DNA of 64,000 nt from Leptospira congkakensis (GCF_004770265.1 NZ_RQGQ01000017.1:744001-808000), one strand, 5' to 3'. Numbered from the stretch's first letter, positions 28,273 through 38,306 are shown. A program made the numbers and translations. Notes: generated by a model not told the origin, from the sequence alone.

Positions 28273-28315
28273 TTAACCTTTTGGTTAAATTAGGAAGAGG
28301 GATAGATTTTGTCAA
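28273..28315 (-). promoter_or_regulatory. Promoter and ArsR-type operator of the arsR operon
   Basis: On the minus strand: -35 TTGACA (28315-28310), 17-bp spacer, -10 TAATTT (28292-28287). The palindrome TTAACC-AAAA-GGTTAA (28288-28273) overlaps the end of the -10 and the start site, where a bound repressor would block RNA polymerase. This palindrome type is typical for ArsR/SRPBCC loci. Autorepression is inference. Confidence 0.75.
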
Positions 28316-28335
28316 GGGGGATTTGTGGGTTTTTT

Positions 28336-28416
28336 AGGGGGGGTGGTACAGGATTGGATATTGGTATCCCCGCCCGATTGAGGGTGGGGAACTAGACCCG
28401 CCTCCCAATGATTTCC
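28336..28416. repeat. Interspersed GC-rich repeat, copy 2
   Basis: Direct copy of 20000-20083 (see that entry). It lies about 20 bp upstream of the arsR -35 and about 70 bp upstream of the arsR start, the same relation to a minus-strand start codon as copy 1. The rest of the gap to the next gene (28417-28781) shows only a small ORF at 28659 and AT-rich DNA. Confidence 0.8.
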
Positions 28417-28658
28417 TTTTATCACATCCCTCTCGGTTTCGCGAGCAGAACTTCCCCAACCAAAAAAATTCTCCAGGAAAGTTCGTAGTTTCGAAAAGGA
28501 ATGCAACTTCAAGATTGAAGCAAAACTAAGCGTTTAGTGTTAGATTTTTGAAAGATATATTCCAATCAACATTAATGAAAAATGCTTGTAAACCCATACA
28601 GTATACTTAAACAATTGTTAGGTATTGTATATGGTAATTCTTTAAACTGGAGATATCG

Positions 28659-28733
28659 ATGACAGGAATTATGAATGATTCGAGGGAAGTATACGAATGG
28701 AATGTTGTTCTGCCGGTCAGAAAACAATTATGA
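28659..28733 (+). CDS. Possible 24-residue leader peptide or gene remnant
   Basis: Short frame encoding 24 residues beginning MTGIMNDSREVYEW, with GGAG 7 nt upstream of its ATG. It lies 48 bp before the orphan gene at 28782 in the same direction. No similarity recognised. Could be a real small protein, a leader peptide or chance. Confidence 0.25.
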   Translation: MTGIMNDSREVYEWNVVLPVRKQL

Positions 28734-28781
28734 CTACCATAGACATCTAAAAAGAGTTATGCGAAATGGAGACAAATATTT

Positions 28782-29726
28782 TTGAAAGCAGAATTTGAAA
28801 TCATTAACTTCCCAATGTTAGAGACTTTTCAGAACGTATTTAACGATGGGGGCATTAAACTTTTTAGTAACTTTTTGAATGAATTCACAACTACACAAAA
28901 TTGGAGCATCTTCAGTGATTACTATTTCGAAGACAAACGAGAAAGTTTTGTAATAGCAATATCAATAATACCAAACTTTGAAGAGTTAGGACACTTAAGA
29001 AAAATCTATTATAAATTATTTAAGAGTGATATCAAGCATACGAGAGACGTATCAATCGAATCATTGAAGAAAATCAAAACTGAAAATATTTTTACGATCT
29101 CTATTATTCTACCGAAAATAAAATACTATCCAATGTTGACACATTCTGTTTTTAAAGAAAATATGAAGAAAACATGTAATGATTTAATTAATATTCGGAT
29201 ACCGGATTGGAAAATTCGCCAGCCTCATTTAATGACTGAACATATTTCCTTAGAAAAGAAAATTTATAGACTTTTAACTGAATTAGAAAAAGGGACTAAA
29301 TTACTAAGTATTTGGAGAATGTGGTTGGTAAGTGTTTTCATAGGCTATGTAATTTCATTACTCGTATCCAATCTTAAGATTAAAAAAATAGGATGGTTTT
29401 CCGACCGAGATGCTATAAACGATTTATATAATTACCTTTCAAAAGACTTCGTATCGATTTTCGTTAGTGGCTTGGCTAGAAAAACTGATTTTGAATTAAT
29501 TATTGGCGATGCACGATGCACGGCAGAAACATGGTTTGATGAAATACTCAGAGTTTCCGATTACATTGCAGGAGCGTTAAGTGATTTTAATTTTGAAAAT
29601 AGAATTTCATCGAAGGAAAAATTCCAGAAAGTAGTATCTCATTATCTTTCAAATAATGAAAAATCATTAATTTACAGATTTACAGCAAAAAATACAGACT
29701 TCCGGTGCATGAGAGTTCAATTTTAA
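28782..29726 (+). CDS. Orphan protein of unknown function, AT-rich gene
   Basis: 314 aa from a TTG with GGAG upstream; the first ATG in frame is at 28815. Strongly AT-rich with Lys/Ile/Asn/Phe bias unlike neighbours. No signal peptide; a hydrophobic stretch at about 183-200 (MWLVSVFIGYVISLLV) may be a buried helix or membrane span. The C-terminal third has scattered Asp (WFSDRDAI, IIGDARCTAETWFDE) and ends its core with SDYIAGALSDF, which faintly resembles the ADxxAGA end of DUF3800 nuclease-like proteins. That is not strong enough to assign. Confidence 0.5.
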   Translation: MKAEFEIINFPMLETFQNVFNDGGIKLFSNFLNEFTTTQNWSIFSDYYFEDKRESFVIAISIIPNFEELGHLRKIYYKLFKSDIKHTRDVSIESLKKIKTENIFTISIILPKIKYYPMLTHSVFKENMKKTCNDLINIRIPDWKIRQPHLMTEHISLEKKIYRLLTELEKGTKLLSIWRMWLVSVFIGYVISLLVSNLKIKKIGWFSDRDAINDLYNYLSKDFVSIFVSGLARKTDFELIIGDARCTAETWFDEILRVSDYIAGALSDFNFENRISSKEKFQKVVSHYLSNNEKSLIYRFTAKNTDFRCMRVQF

Positions 29727-29752
29727 TAATTAATTTTTTAATGGTCTCTACT

Positions 29753-29919
29753 TCGTATAACATCGCGGAAACGGTGCGCTTCGGCACTTACGGCCTCGCT
29801 TGGGCTGCGCCACATTCCCTTTCTGTTACTCGCTCGCATACGCAAGTTACGTGCGAGTCCCTAACGTCCCATCGGGACTCAGGGTCAGGGAACTTCGATT
29901 AGCCTAGTTCGTTATACGA
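29753..29919 (+). repeat. GC-rich palindromic element with inverted ends, attC-like
   Basis: TCGTATAAC (29753-29761) and GTTATACGA (29911-29919) are perfect 9-bp inverted ends. Inside are nested stems: TTCCCT (29815-29820) with AGGGAA (29887-29892); CTCGCA with TGCGAG near 29832-29857; GTCCC-ATC-GGGAC (29866-29878). The 167 nt are GC-rich while both flanking genes are very AT-rich. Position just after one orphan gene and just before another, together with a long imperfect palindrome ending in GTTATAC, recalls an integron attC site (consensus end GTTRRRY; here one base deviates). It could instead be a different mobile hairpin repeat. Confidence 0.55.
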
Positions 29920-29929
29920 CATTACTTAA

Positions 29930-30601
29930 ATGAAACAAAAGATATACAAACTTACAATAATCCTAGTATCCTTTCTCTTAATAATTTATACTAGTCTATT
30001 TATATATACTGTTGGTAACGCTTACTACATAAGAGAAAAAGCATCGGTAATTAATGAATTGAAAATCTCAAAGTCAATACTTTCCGATAAATCATTTAAA
30101 CCTATTTATATTTTTAAATGTGAATCAAATTCCGTCACTTTACCTTTGGAAGTTTGCGAAAATTTTAAACAAAAATATCCAAAACTATGTTCTCAATCCC
30201 ACTTTTCGTTTGTTTTAGATCAATATGACTTCTGCGATTCAATAGACTATAAAGGCAAAGTCCAATTTGGGAACGTATCTTGCCCTGAGCACTTATATGA
30301 TTTGTTTCACAAGAATTATGATAATTCTTTTTTCCTACCATTTGATGAATTTATTCAAGACACAAGTAACATACTTTTCTTAGAATCTTTTTTCGCATTT
30401 CATAAAGACTATTCCATTGATTTATTGAGACTTGAAAATGGCCAACTAGAAGTAATTTCGAAGACAAATATCACTATAATTACTAAAAGTGGAAGTCTAC
30501 TACGCCTAGAGCTACCAAGTGAAGTAAATAAAAGTCTAGAATCTATATTGCAATATTCAAAATTCATAGGATGTGATGTAGTTAAAAACTATGTAAATTA
30601 A
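29930..30601 (+). CDS. Membrane-anchored orphan protein
   Basis: 223 aa. N-terminal membrane anchor (about 8-28) behind a KQKIYK basic start; the rest is probably periplasmic and contains about seven Cys, some in close groups (FKCESN, VCENFKQKYPKLC, FCDS, NVSCPE). No family recognised. Very AT-rich. It begins 11 bp after the attC-like element, as a cassette gene would. No clear Shine-Dalgarno (TTACTTAAATG). Confidence 0.45.
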   Translation: MKQKIYKLTIILVSFLLIIYTSLFIYTVGNAYYIREKASVINELKISKSILSDKSFKPIYIFKCESNSVTLPLEVCENFKQKYPKLCSQSHFSFVLDQYDFCDSIDYKGKVQFGNVSCPEHLYDLFHKNYDNSFFLPFDEFIQDTSNILFLESFFAFHKDYSIDLLRLENGQLEVISKTNITIITKSGSLLRLELPSEVNKSLESILQYSKFIGCDVVKNYVN

Positions 30602-30644
30602 AGTCACATAATATTCATTATATGAGATTCAAAAAATATTATCT

Positions 30645-31322
30645 ATGGCAAATAAAATGATAAACCAAATAAAATACATTACTTTATTGATCACCACACT
30701 TTCGTGTATGACAATTCCAGTTGAAAACTATGAATTAAATTATCTTGATTATGATAAAATTAGCATAAATAAAACGGCAAAAATTCTTATCTTTGAAGAC
30801 CTTAGAAAAGGTGAAAATAAGGATGATTCAATACTTGCCATGATCCCTTTGGTTTTTTCAGCTGGAGCCAAATTGAATTTTCCTGAGGCAGATACATTAA
30901 GTGTTAATTCACCTATCAAATACTATATAGCTGATATTATCAAAAGAGAATTGGCTAACCAATATCAGTTTAAAAAAATTTTTATTTCTGAAAATACTTC
31001 CGATAATGAAGATTTCAATATTTTTGGAAAAATTAATACTTATACATGTAATAGGTATAATACTACGTATGGATTGGGACTTTTTGGAGTATTTACGTGG
31101 TATTTTGGCGCGCCGATTTTTAAGACAGAGTGTATTATAAATCTAGAAATTTTAATTAAAAATAAATCAGGAGGAGTTATTTTCAATAATAGCTACCTTG
31201 AAAATGAGACCAATTATATTGGTTTGTATTACAACCTAACTACCTCCTCAAAAATACATCCTATGTTAATGAAAAAAGTTATGTATAAAATAAATTTAGA
31301 TTTGAAATCAATCCTTCGTTAG
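30645..31322 (+). CDS. Putative lipoprotein, orphan
   Basis: 225 aa. Signal sequence ending in TTLSC fits a spirochaete lipobox. Start taken at ATG 30645; ATG 30657 is equally possible. The mature part has a NKTAKILIFEDLRKGEN strand and a later ITNxxTTYGLG-like region, a look shared by several leptospiral lipoproteins of unknown role. AT-rich, same strand as the two orphan genes before it. The 240-bp gap after it (31323-31562) shows no gene. Confidence 0.5.
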   Translation: MANKMINQIKYITLLITTLSCMTIPVENYELNYLDYDKISINKTAKILIFEDLRKGENKDDSILAMIPLVFSAGAKLNFPEADTLSVNSPIKYYIADIIKRELANQYQFKKIFISENTSDNEDFNIFGKINTYTCNRYNTTYGLGLFGVFTWYFGAPIFKTECIINLEILIKNKSGGVIFNNSYLENETNYIGLYYNLTTSSKIHPMLMKKVMYKINLDLKSILR

Positions 31323-31562
31323 TTTTTAAAAATTCGTTTAATTTGTGCTAACTGTTCAGAAATGCATTCTCTTTCATGCCCTGCCTCAGATTTGGGGAGA
31401 ACCTACTTCGATTCGTTGGACCGAAGAAGGAAATTAGAAAAGTAGAAAGAAAATGAACTTTACTTTTCTCAATCGAGTTCGGGTTGTTTTACTGGACTGT
31501 ATTGAACGCTGGTTTTTTGAATTTCTTAAATAAGAGAACTTTATGAAATAGGAAAAGGTAAT

Positions 31563-32105
31563 ATGAGAAAAATTATATTAGATCTAGCTGTAACATTAGA
31601 TGGTTTTATTGAAGGTCCTAATGGAGAAATTGATTGGTGTATCATGGATGATGATATGAACTTTGATGGATTCTTGTCCACAATTGATACAATTTTTTAT
31701 GGTCGGATAAGTTATGACAACTGGGGTAACTATCAACCGGTAAATGATGCTACTCAAGCAGAAGTTAAACTTTGGGAAGGAGTTCATTCAAAGAAAAAAT
31801 ATGTATTTTCAAATCATCCAAAAATTGATAACAACGCCGAATACATCAGTTCAGATATCCTAAAAAAAGTGGAGGAGATAAAAAAGCAGAATGGAAAAGA
31901 CATTTGGCTTTACGGAGGTGCCAGTCTTATTAAAACATTTATCAATCATAATCTTATCGATATTTATCGTATTTCAATTCATCCTATTGCATTGGGAAGT
32001 GGGAAGCCATTGTTTGAAGATTTAAAGGAAAGACTCAATCTTACCTTGATTGAAACAAACAGATTTAAGTCAGGAGTAGTTCAGGTTATTTACGACAAGG
32101 GCTAA
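31563..32105 (+). CDS. Dihydrofolate-reductase-fold (RibD C-terminal-like) protein
   Basis: 180 aa. DHFR-like fold of the YwjB/YyaP group: N-terminal RKIILDLAVTLDGFIEGPNGEIDW, then TIFYGRISYDNW, IWLYGGASLIKTFINHNLID and PIALGSGKPLFED. Such proteins use NADPH and are often annotated as dihydrofolate reductase family but lack the classical folate site, so the substrate is unknown. AAAAGG precedes the ATG by about 6 nt. Confidence 0.85.
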   Translation: MRKIILDLAVTLDGFIEGPNGEIDWCIMDDDMNFDGFLSTIDTIFYGRISYDNWGNYQPVNDATQAEVKLWEGVHSKKKYVFSNHPKIDNNAEYISSDILKKVEEIKKQNGKDIWLYGGASLIKTFINHNLIDIYRISIHPIALGSGKPLFEDLKERLNLTLIETNRFKSGVVQVIYDKG

Positions 32106-32226
32106 TGAGTCAGAACATTAATATCAAAAAAACAATCAGTGATGAACTTGAATTTTAAAAATAATAACTTAGTAGGCAGTTTCAGAGATTGGTAGCTAAA
32201 TTGATTTGGAGTGGTATCTACTTTCT

Positions 32227-32562
32227 CTATTTTTCTTCCGCCACTGCATCGTCTGCAACGACTAGGTGTTTGTATTTTTCCGGTTGGTTGGTTTTAAGAT
32301 AAAATTCTAAAATAGTTTCCACATCGGCTTCGGTTTTCATCGCAAACCATTTTCCTTCGGGGTAAGATACTTGGATGGGACCAAGTTCACAACGATCCAA
32401 ACAACCAGATTTTTGAACTCGGAATTTATATTGAATTCCCGCTTTGGCTGCTTTTTGTTTGAGGAGTTTTAGAAGTTCAATGGAACCTTGGTTTCCACAA
32501 GACACCCGTTCTCCGGGTGCCCTTTGGTTTTCGCAGACAAAAACATGTTTTTCGTAAAACAT
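32227..32562 (-). CDS. Thioredoxin-like [2Fe-2S] ferredoxin
   Basis: 111 aa. Four Cys in the thioredoxin-like ferredoxin pattern: FVCENQ with VSCGNQG, then SGCLDRCELGP. The fold is that of the NuoE C-terminal/Azotobacter FeSII group. Probably a soluble electron carrier. It lies 23 bp after gcvP on the same strand and may be the last gene of that operon. Confidence 0.85.
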   Translation of the reverse strand: MFYEKHVFVCENQRAPGERVSCGNQGSIELLKLLKQKAAKAGIQYKFRVQKSGCLDRCELGPIQVSYPEGKWFAMKTEADVETILEFYLKTNQPEKYKHLVVADDAVAEEK

Positions 32563-32585
32563 TGGTTTTCTTTTCCTTCAATTTC

Positions 32586-35498
32586 CTAAACGGCGTAGTC
32601 TTCCATGGGAATACAAGAACAAACCAAGTTACGATCTCCGTACACATTGTCCACACGACCTACACTTGGCCAAAACTTACGTGTGCGTAACCAAGGAAGA
32701 GGGTAAGCCGCTCGTTCTCTTGGATAAGAATGGTTCCAAGAGTCGCTGATGACCATGTCTGCCGTGTGAGGAGAATTTTTAAGTGGGTTGTCTTCTTTGG
32801 AAAGAACTCCCGACTCAATGTCTTTGATTTCTCCGGCAATGGCTAACATAGAGTCAATGAATCTATCGAGTTCTTCTTTCGATTCAGATTCTGTTGGTTC
32901 GACCATAAGAGTTCCTGGAACTGGAAAAGACATAGTGGGTGAATGGAATCCAAAGTCGATAAGCCTTTTGGCGATATCTTCTACTTCAACTCCACTTGTT
33001 TTTTTGAATCCACGCATATCCAAAATACACTCGTGAGCCACTAGACCCTTGTTCCCACGATACAATACTGGAAATGAAGATTCTAATTTTTTAGCGATAT
33101 AGTTTGCATTGAGGATTGCGATCTTAGTTGCAAATTGTAATCCTTCAAATCCAAGCATGGCAATGTATGCCCAAGATATTACTATGATCGATGCCGATCC
33201 CCAAGGTGCAGCAGATACCGCCCACTGGCTGTTATTCGACCCATTTTCCACAAGGCTATGTCCTGGAAGGAAAGGTGCTAAGTGTTCGGCAACACCGATT
33301 GGTCCAACACCTGGCCCACCACCACCGTGAGGGATACAAAAAGTTTTATGAAGGTTTAAATGGCAAACATCAGCACCAATATCACCAGGTCTTGTGAGTC
33401 CCACTTGGGCATTCATATTGGCTCCATCCATATAGACTTGCCCACCGTTATCATGTATGGTTTGGCAAATTTCTTTGATGGAAGCTTCGAACACACCATG
33501 TGTGGAAGGATAGGTTACCATAAGGGCACCTAAACTACTTTTGTATTCGACTGCTTTTTTCTTAAGATCATCTACATCAATGTTACCATTGGAATCACAA
33601 TTCACAGGAACCACTTTGAATCCAGCCATCACTGCAGATGCAGGATTGGTTCCGTGTGCCGAGATAGGGATGAGACAAATATCTCTATGCATATCGTTAC
33701 GACTTTGGTGATAATTACGAATGGCAAGTAAACCTGCATATTCTCCTTGCGAACCAGCGTTAGGTTGAAGAGAAACCTCAGCAAAACCTGTGATTTCACA
33801 AAGCCATTTTTCTAATTGGCTAAAAAGTGTTCTATACCCTTCGGTTTGGTTTTCAGGAACAAAAGGATGGATATTGGATAGTTCTGGCCAAGTGACAGGA
33901 TACATCTCAGTTGATGCATTGAGTTTCATGGTACAGGAACCAAGTGCAATCATAGAAGTTGTCAGTGACAAATCTTTGGATTCCAATCTACGGATGTAAC
34001 GAAGCATCTCTGTTTCTGTATGGAAACTATTGAAAACTGGATGAGTCAGATAAGATGACTTACGTTCCATGATTTCTGGAATTTTCCATTCTTCTTTGGT
34101 CGTTAGATCTTCTAAAGCAAAATGAAGGGATTTGTTTTCGTTAAATATTTCCAAAAGGTCTTTAATGTCTTTTAGATTGGTGGTTTCATCTAAAGAGATA
34201 CTGATCACATGACCAGAAACCTGTCTAATGTTGATTTCTCGTTCTTCTGCATAGTGTATGATCTCTGCAGAAGAAATTTTAGACAATTCTACACGAATGG
34301 TATCAAAATAGGGATTGGAAATGATTTTGTATCCAAGTTTTTCAAGACCAGTGGCAAGGATCGTTGTCATACGATGCACTCGTGATGCAATTTGTTTTAA
34401 ACCTTTAGGTCCGTGGTAAACGGCATACATAGAAGATAATACAGCAAGTAAAACTTGCGCTGTACAAATGTTAGATGTTGCTTTGTCCCTACGAATGTGT
34501 TGTTCTCGTGTTTGAAGGCTTAGGCGGTAACCAGGTTTTCCTTGAGAGTCTTTGGAAACTCCAATGAGACGACCAGGCATGTTTCGTTTGTATTCTTCTT
34601 TGGTGGCAAAGTATCCTGCATGTGGTCCACCAAATCCAAGTGGCAATCCAAATCGTTGTGTAGTTCCCACAACAACATCCGCATTCATCTCACCAGGTGC
34701 TTTCAAAATAGTAAGTGCTAAAAGATCAGCCGCCACTACTGTTTTTGCTCCCACTTTGTGAAGGCTTTCTATAAATTCACTAAAATCATAAATGGTTCCA
34801 TCAGTAGATGGGTATTGAACAATCGCTCCAAAAAAATCATTGGAAGGAACCATCTTCTTAAAAGATCCTACAACAATATTAATTCCTAGCGGAATCGCGC
34901 GAGTGCGGATCACATCTAAAGTTTGTGGGTGAACAGACTGTGACACAAAGAATGATTTTCCTTGTGTGTCCTCTTTTAAAGAGAATAACATGTTCATGGC
35001 TTCTGCCGCTGCTGTCCCTTCATCCAGAAGAGATGCGTTGGCAATTTCCATTCCCGTTAAATCGGTGATCATCGTTTGGAAGTTGATGAGAGCTTCCATT
35101 CGACCTTGGGCAATTTCTGCTTGGTACGGAGTGTACGCCGTATACCAGCCTGGATTTTCTAAAATGTTCCTTTGGATCACGGCAGGTGTGATACAAGAGT
35201 TGTAACCAAGACCTAAATAAGATCTATAGATTTTGTTTTTAGAAACAATTTTCTTTAGTTCTCTTTGGAGAGCATATTCACCAACAGGAGTAGGTAAGTT
35301 GAGTTCCTTTCGCAAACGAATGTTTTCCGGAACCGCATCATTAATGAGATCATCCAAAGCCTTATAACCAATTGTGTTGAGCATTGAAGAAACTGTTTCT
35401 TCTGTCACACCGACATGGCGACGGAGGAAGGTATCACTTGGCTCTAATGTTTCTTCGTAAGGGGAATGGATCGGTAATGTAGGTTTTGCGGAACTCAC
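32586..35498 (-). CDS. gcvP: Glycine dehydrogenase (decarboxylating), P-protein
   Basis: 970 aa, single-chain form (N- and C-halves fused) of full length. N-terminal FLRRHVG and [17 protein letters not shown] lysine in [18 protein letters not shown] (about 715-732); [10 protein letters not shown] and [11 protein letters not shown] in the C-terminal half. Decarboxylates glycine and passes aminomethyl to GcvH lipoate. The start is GTG with AGGAG 9 nt upstream. Last core gene in the gcvT-gcvH-gcvP order, 16 bp after gcvH. Confidence 0.97.
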   Translation of the reverse strand: MSSAKPTLPIHSPYEETLEPSDTFLRRHVGVTEETVSSMLNTIGYKALDDLINDAVPENIRLRKELNLPTPVGEYALQRELKKIVSKNKIYRSYLGLGYNSCITPAVIQRNILENPGWYTAYTPYQAEIAQGRMEALINFQTMITDLTGMEIANASLLDEGTAAAEAMNMLFSLKEDTQGKSFFVSQSVHPQTLDVIRTRAIPLGINIVVGSFKKMVPSNDFFGAIVQYPSTDGTIYDFSEFIESLHKVGAKTVVAADLLALTILKAPGEMNADVVVGTTQRFGLPLGFGGPHAGYFATKEEYKRNMPGRLIGVSKDSQGKPGYRLSLQTREQHIRRDKATSNICTAQVLLAVLSSMYAVYHGPKGLKQIASRVHRMTTILATGLEKLGYKIISNPYFDTIRVELSKISSAEIIHYAEEREINIRQVSGHVISISLDETTNLKDIKDLLEIFNENKSLHFALEDLTTKEEWKIPEIMERKSSYLTHPVFNSFHTETEMLRYIRRLESKDLSLTTSMIALGSCTMKLNASTEMYPVTWPELSNIHPFVPENQTEGYRTLFSQLEKWLCEITGFAEVSLQPNAGSQGEYAGLLAIRNYHQSRNDMHRDICLIPISAHGTNPASAVMAGFKVVPVNCDSNGNIDVDDLKKKAVEYKSSLGALMVTYPSTHGVFEASIKEICQTIHDNGGQVYMDGANMNAQVGLTRPGDIGADVCHLNLHKTFCIPHGGGGPGVGPIGVAEHLAPFLPGHSLVENGSNNSQWAVSAAPWGSASIIVISWAYIAMLGFEGLQFATKIAILNANYIAKKLESSFPVLYRGNKGLVAHECILDMRGFKKTSGVEVEDIAKRLIDFGFHSPTMSFPVPGTLMVEPTESESKEELDRFIDSMLAIAGEIKDIESGVLSKEDNPLKNSPHTADMVISDSWNHSYPRERAAYPLPWLRTRKFWPSVGRVDNVYGDRNLVCSCIPMEDYAV

Positions 35499-35514
35499 TT
35501 TAGAAAAACTCCTA

Positions 35515-35907
35515 TTAATCTAGTTTAGATACGTATTCTTTGTACTGCGCTGCTGTTAAAAGACTTCCGAGTTCGGAAGTTTGGATGTTTTTTAATTTTA
35601 CCATCCAAGTATCAAAAGGTTCTGCATTCACTGCTGCTGGATTAGAACCGAGAGCGGAATTTGTTTCCACAACTTCACCAGAAATCGGTGAATACAAATC
35701 TTCAGCTGCTTTTACTGATTCAATGGTTCCAAGGCTGTCTTTTGCTTTGATTTGTTTTCCTGGTTTAGGAAGGTCAATAAACACAATGTCACCAAGTGCA
35801 TTTTGTGCAAAGTCAGTGATTCCAATTTGTGCCACATCACCTTCTACTTTGACCCATTCATGTTTTTCCGTATAATAATATCCGTCTCTTGCTTGTGTAT
35901 CTGCCAT
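35515..35907 (-). CDS. gcvH: Glycine cleavage system H protein
   Basis: 130 aa. Lipoyl-carrier fold with the lipoylation lysine in [16 protein letters not shown] (GxxESVKA motif) and SGEVVETN afterwards. Carries the aminomethyl intermediate from P to T protein. AGAGGA precedes the ATG. Short gaps to gcvT (30 bp) and gcvP (16 bp) make one operon. Confidence 0.97.
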   Translation of the reverse strand: MADTQARDGYYYTEKHEWVKVEGDVAQIGITDFAQNALGDIVFIDLPKPGKQIKAKDSLGTIESVKAAEDLYSPISGEVVETNSALGSNPAAVNAEPFDTWMVKLKNIQTSELGSLLTAAQYKEYVSKLD

Positions 35908-35937
35908 GATTTTTCCTCTTCGATGCGACTCTTTCGT

Positions 35938-37080
35938 TTAACGATTGTTTCGGACACTGCCTTGGATGAAGGCACCAGTCTCTACTTTTGCCAATTTCTT
36001 CTGCCCACGAATCTCCACAAATACTTCCACTTGGTTTTTGGCGAATTCGGTGTCTAGAATGGCTAATCCTAGGGATTCTTTCCGGCTGGGAGAATGGGTT
36101 CCCGAGGTAGATTTGCCAATTTCTTTCCCATCACCAGAGAAAATTGGGAAATTTTCACGTAAAACCCCAGGTTCCATCAGGCGAATGCCCACAACTTTGC
36201 GTTTGGGACCATTCTTTTTATCTGCAATGATCCGCGCGTACCCTAAGTAAGGTGAGGGTTTTTCTTTGACAATAAAGTTGATTCCCGATTCTACAGGAGT
36301 CCATTCTGCATTCAGTTCATGGCCATACAGCGGGTATTTTGCTTCAAGTCTTAGTGTGTCACGAGCGCCAAGACCTACGGGAACCAAACCAAAATCTTTC
36401 CCAATTTCTAATAAATCTTTCCAAATGTTGACACCGAGAGTGTTGGATGTATAAATCTCAAATCCATCCTCACCCGTATAACCTGTACGAGATACGATGA
36501 TGGTTTCACCTTTCCAATTCATTTCTTCAAAATGATAATAGAGGATGGAACTTAAGTCCTTACCAAGATATTTGGAAAATATTTCATCTGCTTTTGGGCC
36601 TTGTAATGCAATTTGATGCCAGTTTTTACTATCATCAACAACAGAAACGTTCCCTTTTTTATATGTTTCTAAATGTTTTGTTACGGCAGGGTTGTTGGAT
36701 GCATTGGAACAAATCATATATTTTGAATCACTGAATTTATAAACAGTGATATCATCCACAAGCCCACCATCTTCATTCACCACTGCATTGTACTGCACTT
36801 GGCCAACTTTCATCCCAGTGATGGTGTTACAAGTGACTGATTCTAAGAAAGAAAGAACATCGACCTCATTTCCTGTGACAAAAATTTCTCCCATATGGGA
36901 AACATCAAATAGTCCCGCAGCCGATCTTGTGGCTAAATGTTCTTGGATGATCCCCGTATATTGCACGGGCATGTCCCAACCGCCAAAAGGAACCATCTTA
37001 GCTCCCATTTCTTTATGGATTGTATGTAAAGGTGTTTGTTTTAGTTCCACGGCACTCTCTCGTTCAGACTCTGGAACCAT
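35938..37080 (-). CDS. gcvT: Glycine cleavage system T protein (aminomethyltransferase)
   Basis: 380 aa. [26 protein letters not shown] at the N-terminus, [43 protein letters not shown], and the C-terminal [14 protein letters not shown] of the GcvT C domain. Transfers the methylene group to tetrahydrofolate. First gene of the operon; only 47 bp separate it from the divergent MDR gene, with no room for a glycine riboswitch. Confidence 0.97.
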   Translation of the reverse strand: MVPESERESAVELKQTPLHTIHKEMGAKMVPFGGWDMPVQYTGIIQEHLATRSAAGLFDVSHMGEIFVTGNEVDVLSFLESVTCNTITGMKVGQVQYNAVVNEDGGLVDDITVYKFSDSKYMICSNASNNPAVTKHLETYKKGNVSVVDDSKNWHQIALQGPKADEIFSKYLGKDLSSILYYHFEEMNWKGETIIVSRTGYTGEDGFEIYTSNTLGVNIWKDLLEIGKDFGLVPVGLGARDTLRLEAKYPLYGHELNAEWTPVESGINFIVKEKPSPYLGYARIIADKKNGPKRKVVGIRLMEPGVLRENFPIFSGDGKEIGKSTSGTHSPSRKESLGLAILDTEFAKNQVEVFVEIRGQKKLAKVETGAFIQGSVRNNR

Positions 37081-37127
37081 GGAAAAATGGTTTCATCGTT
37101 ATGGAATAGAATTTTTTTTAAGATAAT

Positions 37128-38147
37128 ATGTTAAGAGAAGTCTATCGCATCGAAAAAACGGGATCTATCGATCAACTGCAAAGAAAATCAGAATCACTCA
37201 ATGAACCGGAAGGTGATGAAGTTACCGTTGAAGTGAAAGCCATTGGTCTCAACTTTGCCGATGTATTTTCGATTTATGGTTTGTACTCAGCAACTCCAAA
37301 GGGAAGTTTCATTCCTGGATTGGAATTTGCAGGAAAAATCGCAAAAATAGGCCCAAATGTTAAGGATTTTAAAGTCGGCGACTCTGTGTTTGGTGTGACT
37401 CGCTTCGGTGCTTATGCAACTCATCTTAACATTTCAGAAAAAACAGTTTTTGCACTTCCGAAGGGTTGGTCGATGGAAGATGGTGCCGCATTTGTTGTAC
37501 AAGCACTCACTGCGTACTATGCACTCGTTCCACTAGGACAAGTGAAAGAAGGAGATCATGTTCTCATTCATAGTGCTGCAGGTGGTGTTGGAATCATGGC
37601 AGGTCACATTGCGAAGAAAAAAAAAGCAATCCCGATCGGTCTTGTAGGTGATTCCGTTAAGTTTTCGATCTTAAAAGAGGTTGGTTATGATTATTTTCTC
37701 ATTAGATCTCCTAAGTTTAAACAAGAGATGAGGAAAATTTTATCAGAACATCCGTTAAAAATAGTTTTAGAATGTTTAGGTGGTCGTTATTTTCAGGACA
37801 GTTATGATCTCTTAGCACCAATGGGAAGGCTTGTTACCTATGGTAGTGCGAACTTCACACCATCACATTCATACCGAAATTGGATATCAATCGCCTATTC
37901 TTACCTCAGAAGACCAAAAATTGATCCATTATCCATGATTTCAGACAATAAATCGGTGATGGGATTCAATTTAATATGGTTGTGGAATGAAATTGATGAA
38001 TTAAGAAAACATTTTTCCGATTTAATGATCTTATCACTACCAAAACAAACGATTGGGCATGAGTTTACGTTTGATTCGATACACGATGCACTCCGTACAT
38101 TTCAATCGGGACAAACAATTGGTAAGATTGTTATCAAAGTTCCGTAG
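37128..38147 (+). CDS. Quinone-oxidoreductase/VAT-1-like medium-chain dehydrogenase
   Basis: 339 aa, zinc-free MDR fold. N-terminal KAIGLNFADVFSIYGLY, PGLEFAGKI, DSVFGVTRFGAYAT, NAD(P) site HSAAGGVGIMAGHIA (about 148-162), ECLGGRYFQDSYDLLAPMGRLVTYG. No Cys/His zinc ligands, so NADPH:quinone-reductase or VAT-1-like rather than alcohol dehydrogenase. Divergent from gcvT. Confidence 0.85.
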   Translation: MLREVYRIEKTGSIDQLQRKSESLNEPEGDEVTVEVKAIGLNFADVFSIYGLYSATPKGSFIPGLEFAGKIAKIGPNVKDFKVGDSVFGVTRFGAYATHLNISEKTVFALPKGWSMEDGAAFVVQALTAYYALVPLGQVKEGDHVLIHSAAGGVGIMAGHIAKKKKAIPIGLVGDSVKFSILKEVGYDYFLIRSPKFKQEMRKILSEHPLKIVLECLGGRYFQDSYDLLAPMGRLVTYGSANFTPSHSYRNWISIAYSYLRRPKIDPLSMISDNKSVMGFNLIWLWNEIDELRKHFSDLMILSLPKQTIGHEFTFDSIHDALRTFQSGQTIGKIVIKVP

Positions 38148-38206
38148 AATGTGTATTAGTCTGTTTTTTTATTTTGAATAAAAATTCATGCAAAAAATAA
38201 AATTTC

Positions 38207-38246
38207 TTTACATTAAAATTGATATGATTTAATTATGTCGTATCAA
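38207..38246 (+). promoter_or_regulatory. Candidate promoter with overlapping inverted repeat for the histone-like peptide
   Basis: TTTACA (38207-38212), 17-bp spacer, TAATTA (38230-38235). An imperfect inverted repeat TTGATATGA (38219-38227) / TCGTATCAA (38238-38246), 8 of 9 paired, brackets the -10. About 65 nt of leader follow before the ATG at 38307. A second -35/-10 like pair (TTGAAT, 18 bp, TAAAAT) lies just upstream. This and the micro-ORF account for the gap 38148-38480. Confidence 0.4.
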
Positions 38247-38306
38247 TTCACTCTCTGTTTGCCAAGGACAGCCGTGTTTTGAAATCAAAAGATAAGGACG
38301 ATCACA

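Noticed and set aside
28312..28512. Minus-strand frame of 66 codons upstream of arsR
   Set aside because: It consists largely of the GC-rich repeat and ends over the arsR promoter; composition is not protein-like.
28611..28625. GTTAGGT near 28617 as the other border (GTTRRRY) of a cassette
   Set aside because: A 7-mer of this degeneracy is expected by chance and no palindrome surrounds it.
37081..37127. Glycine riboswitch before gcvT
   Set aside because: Only 47 bp separate the divergent starts, too short for any known glycine riboswitch.
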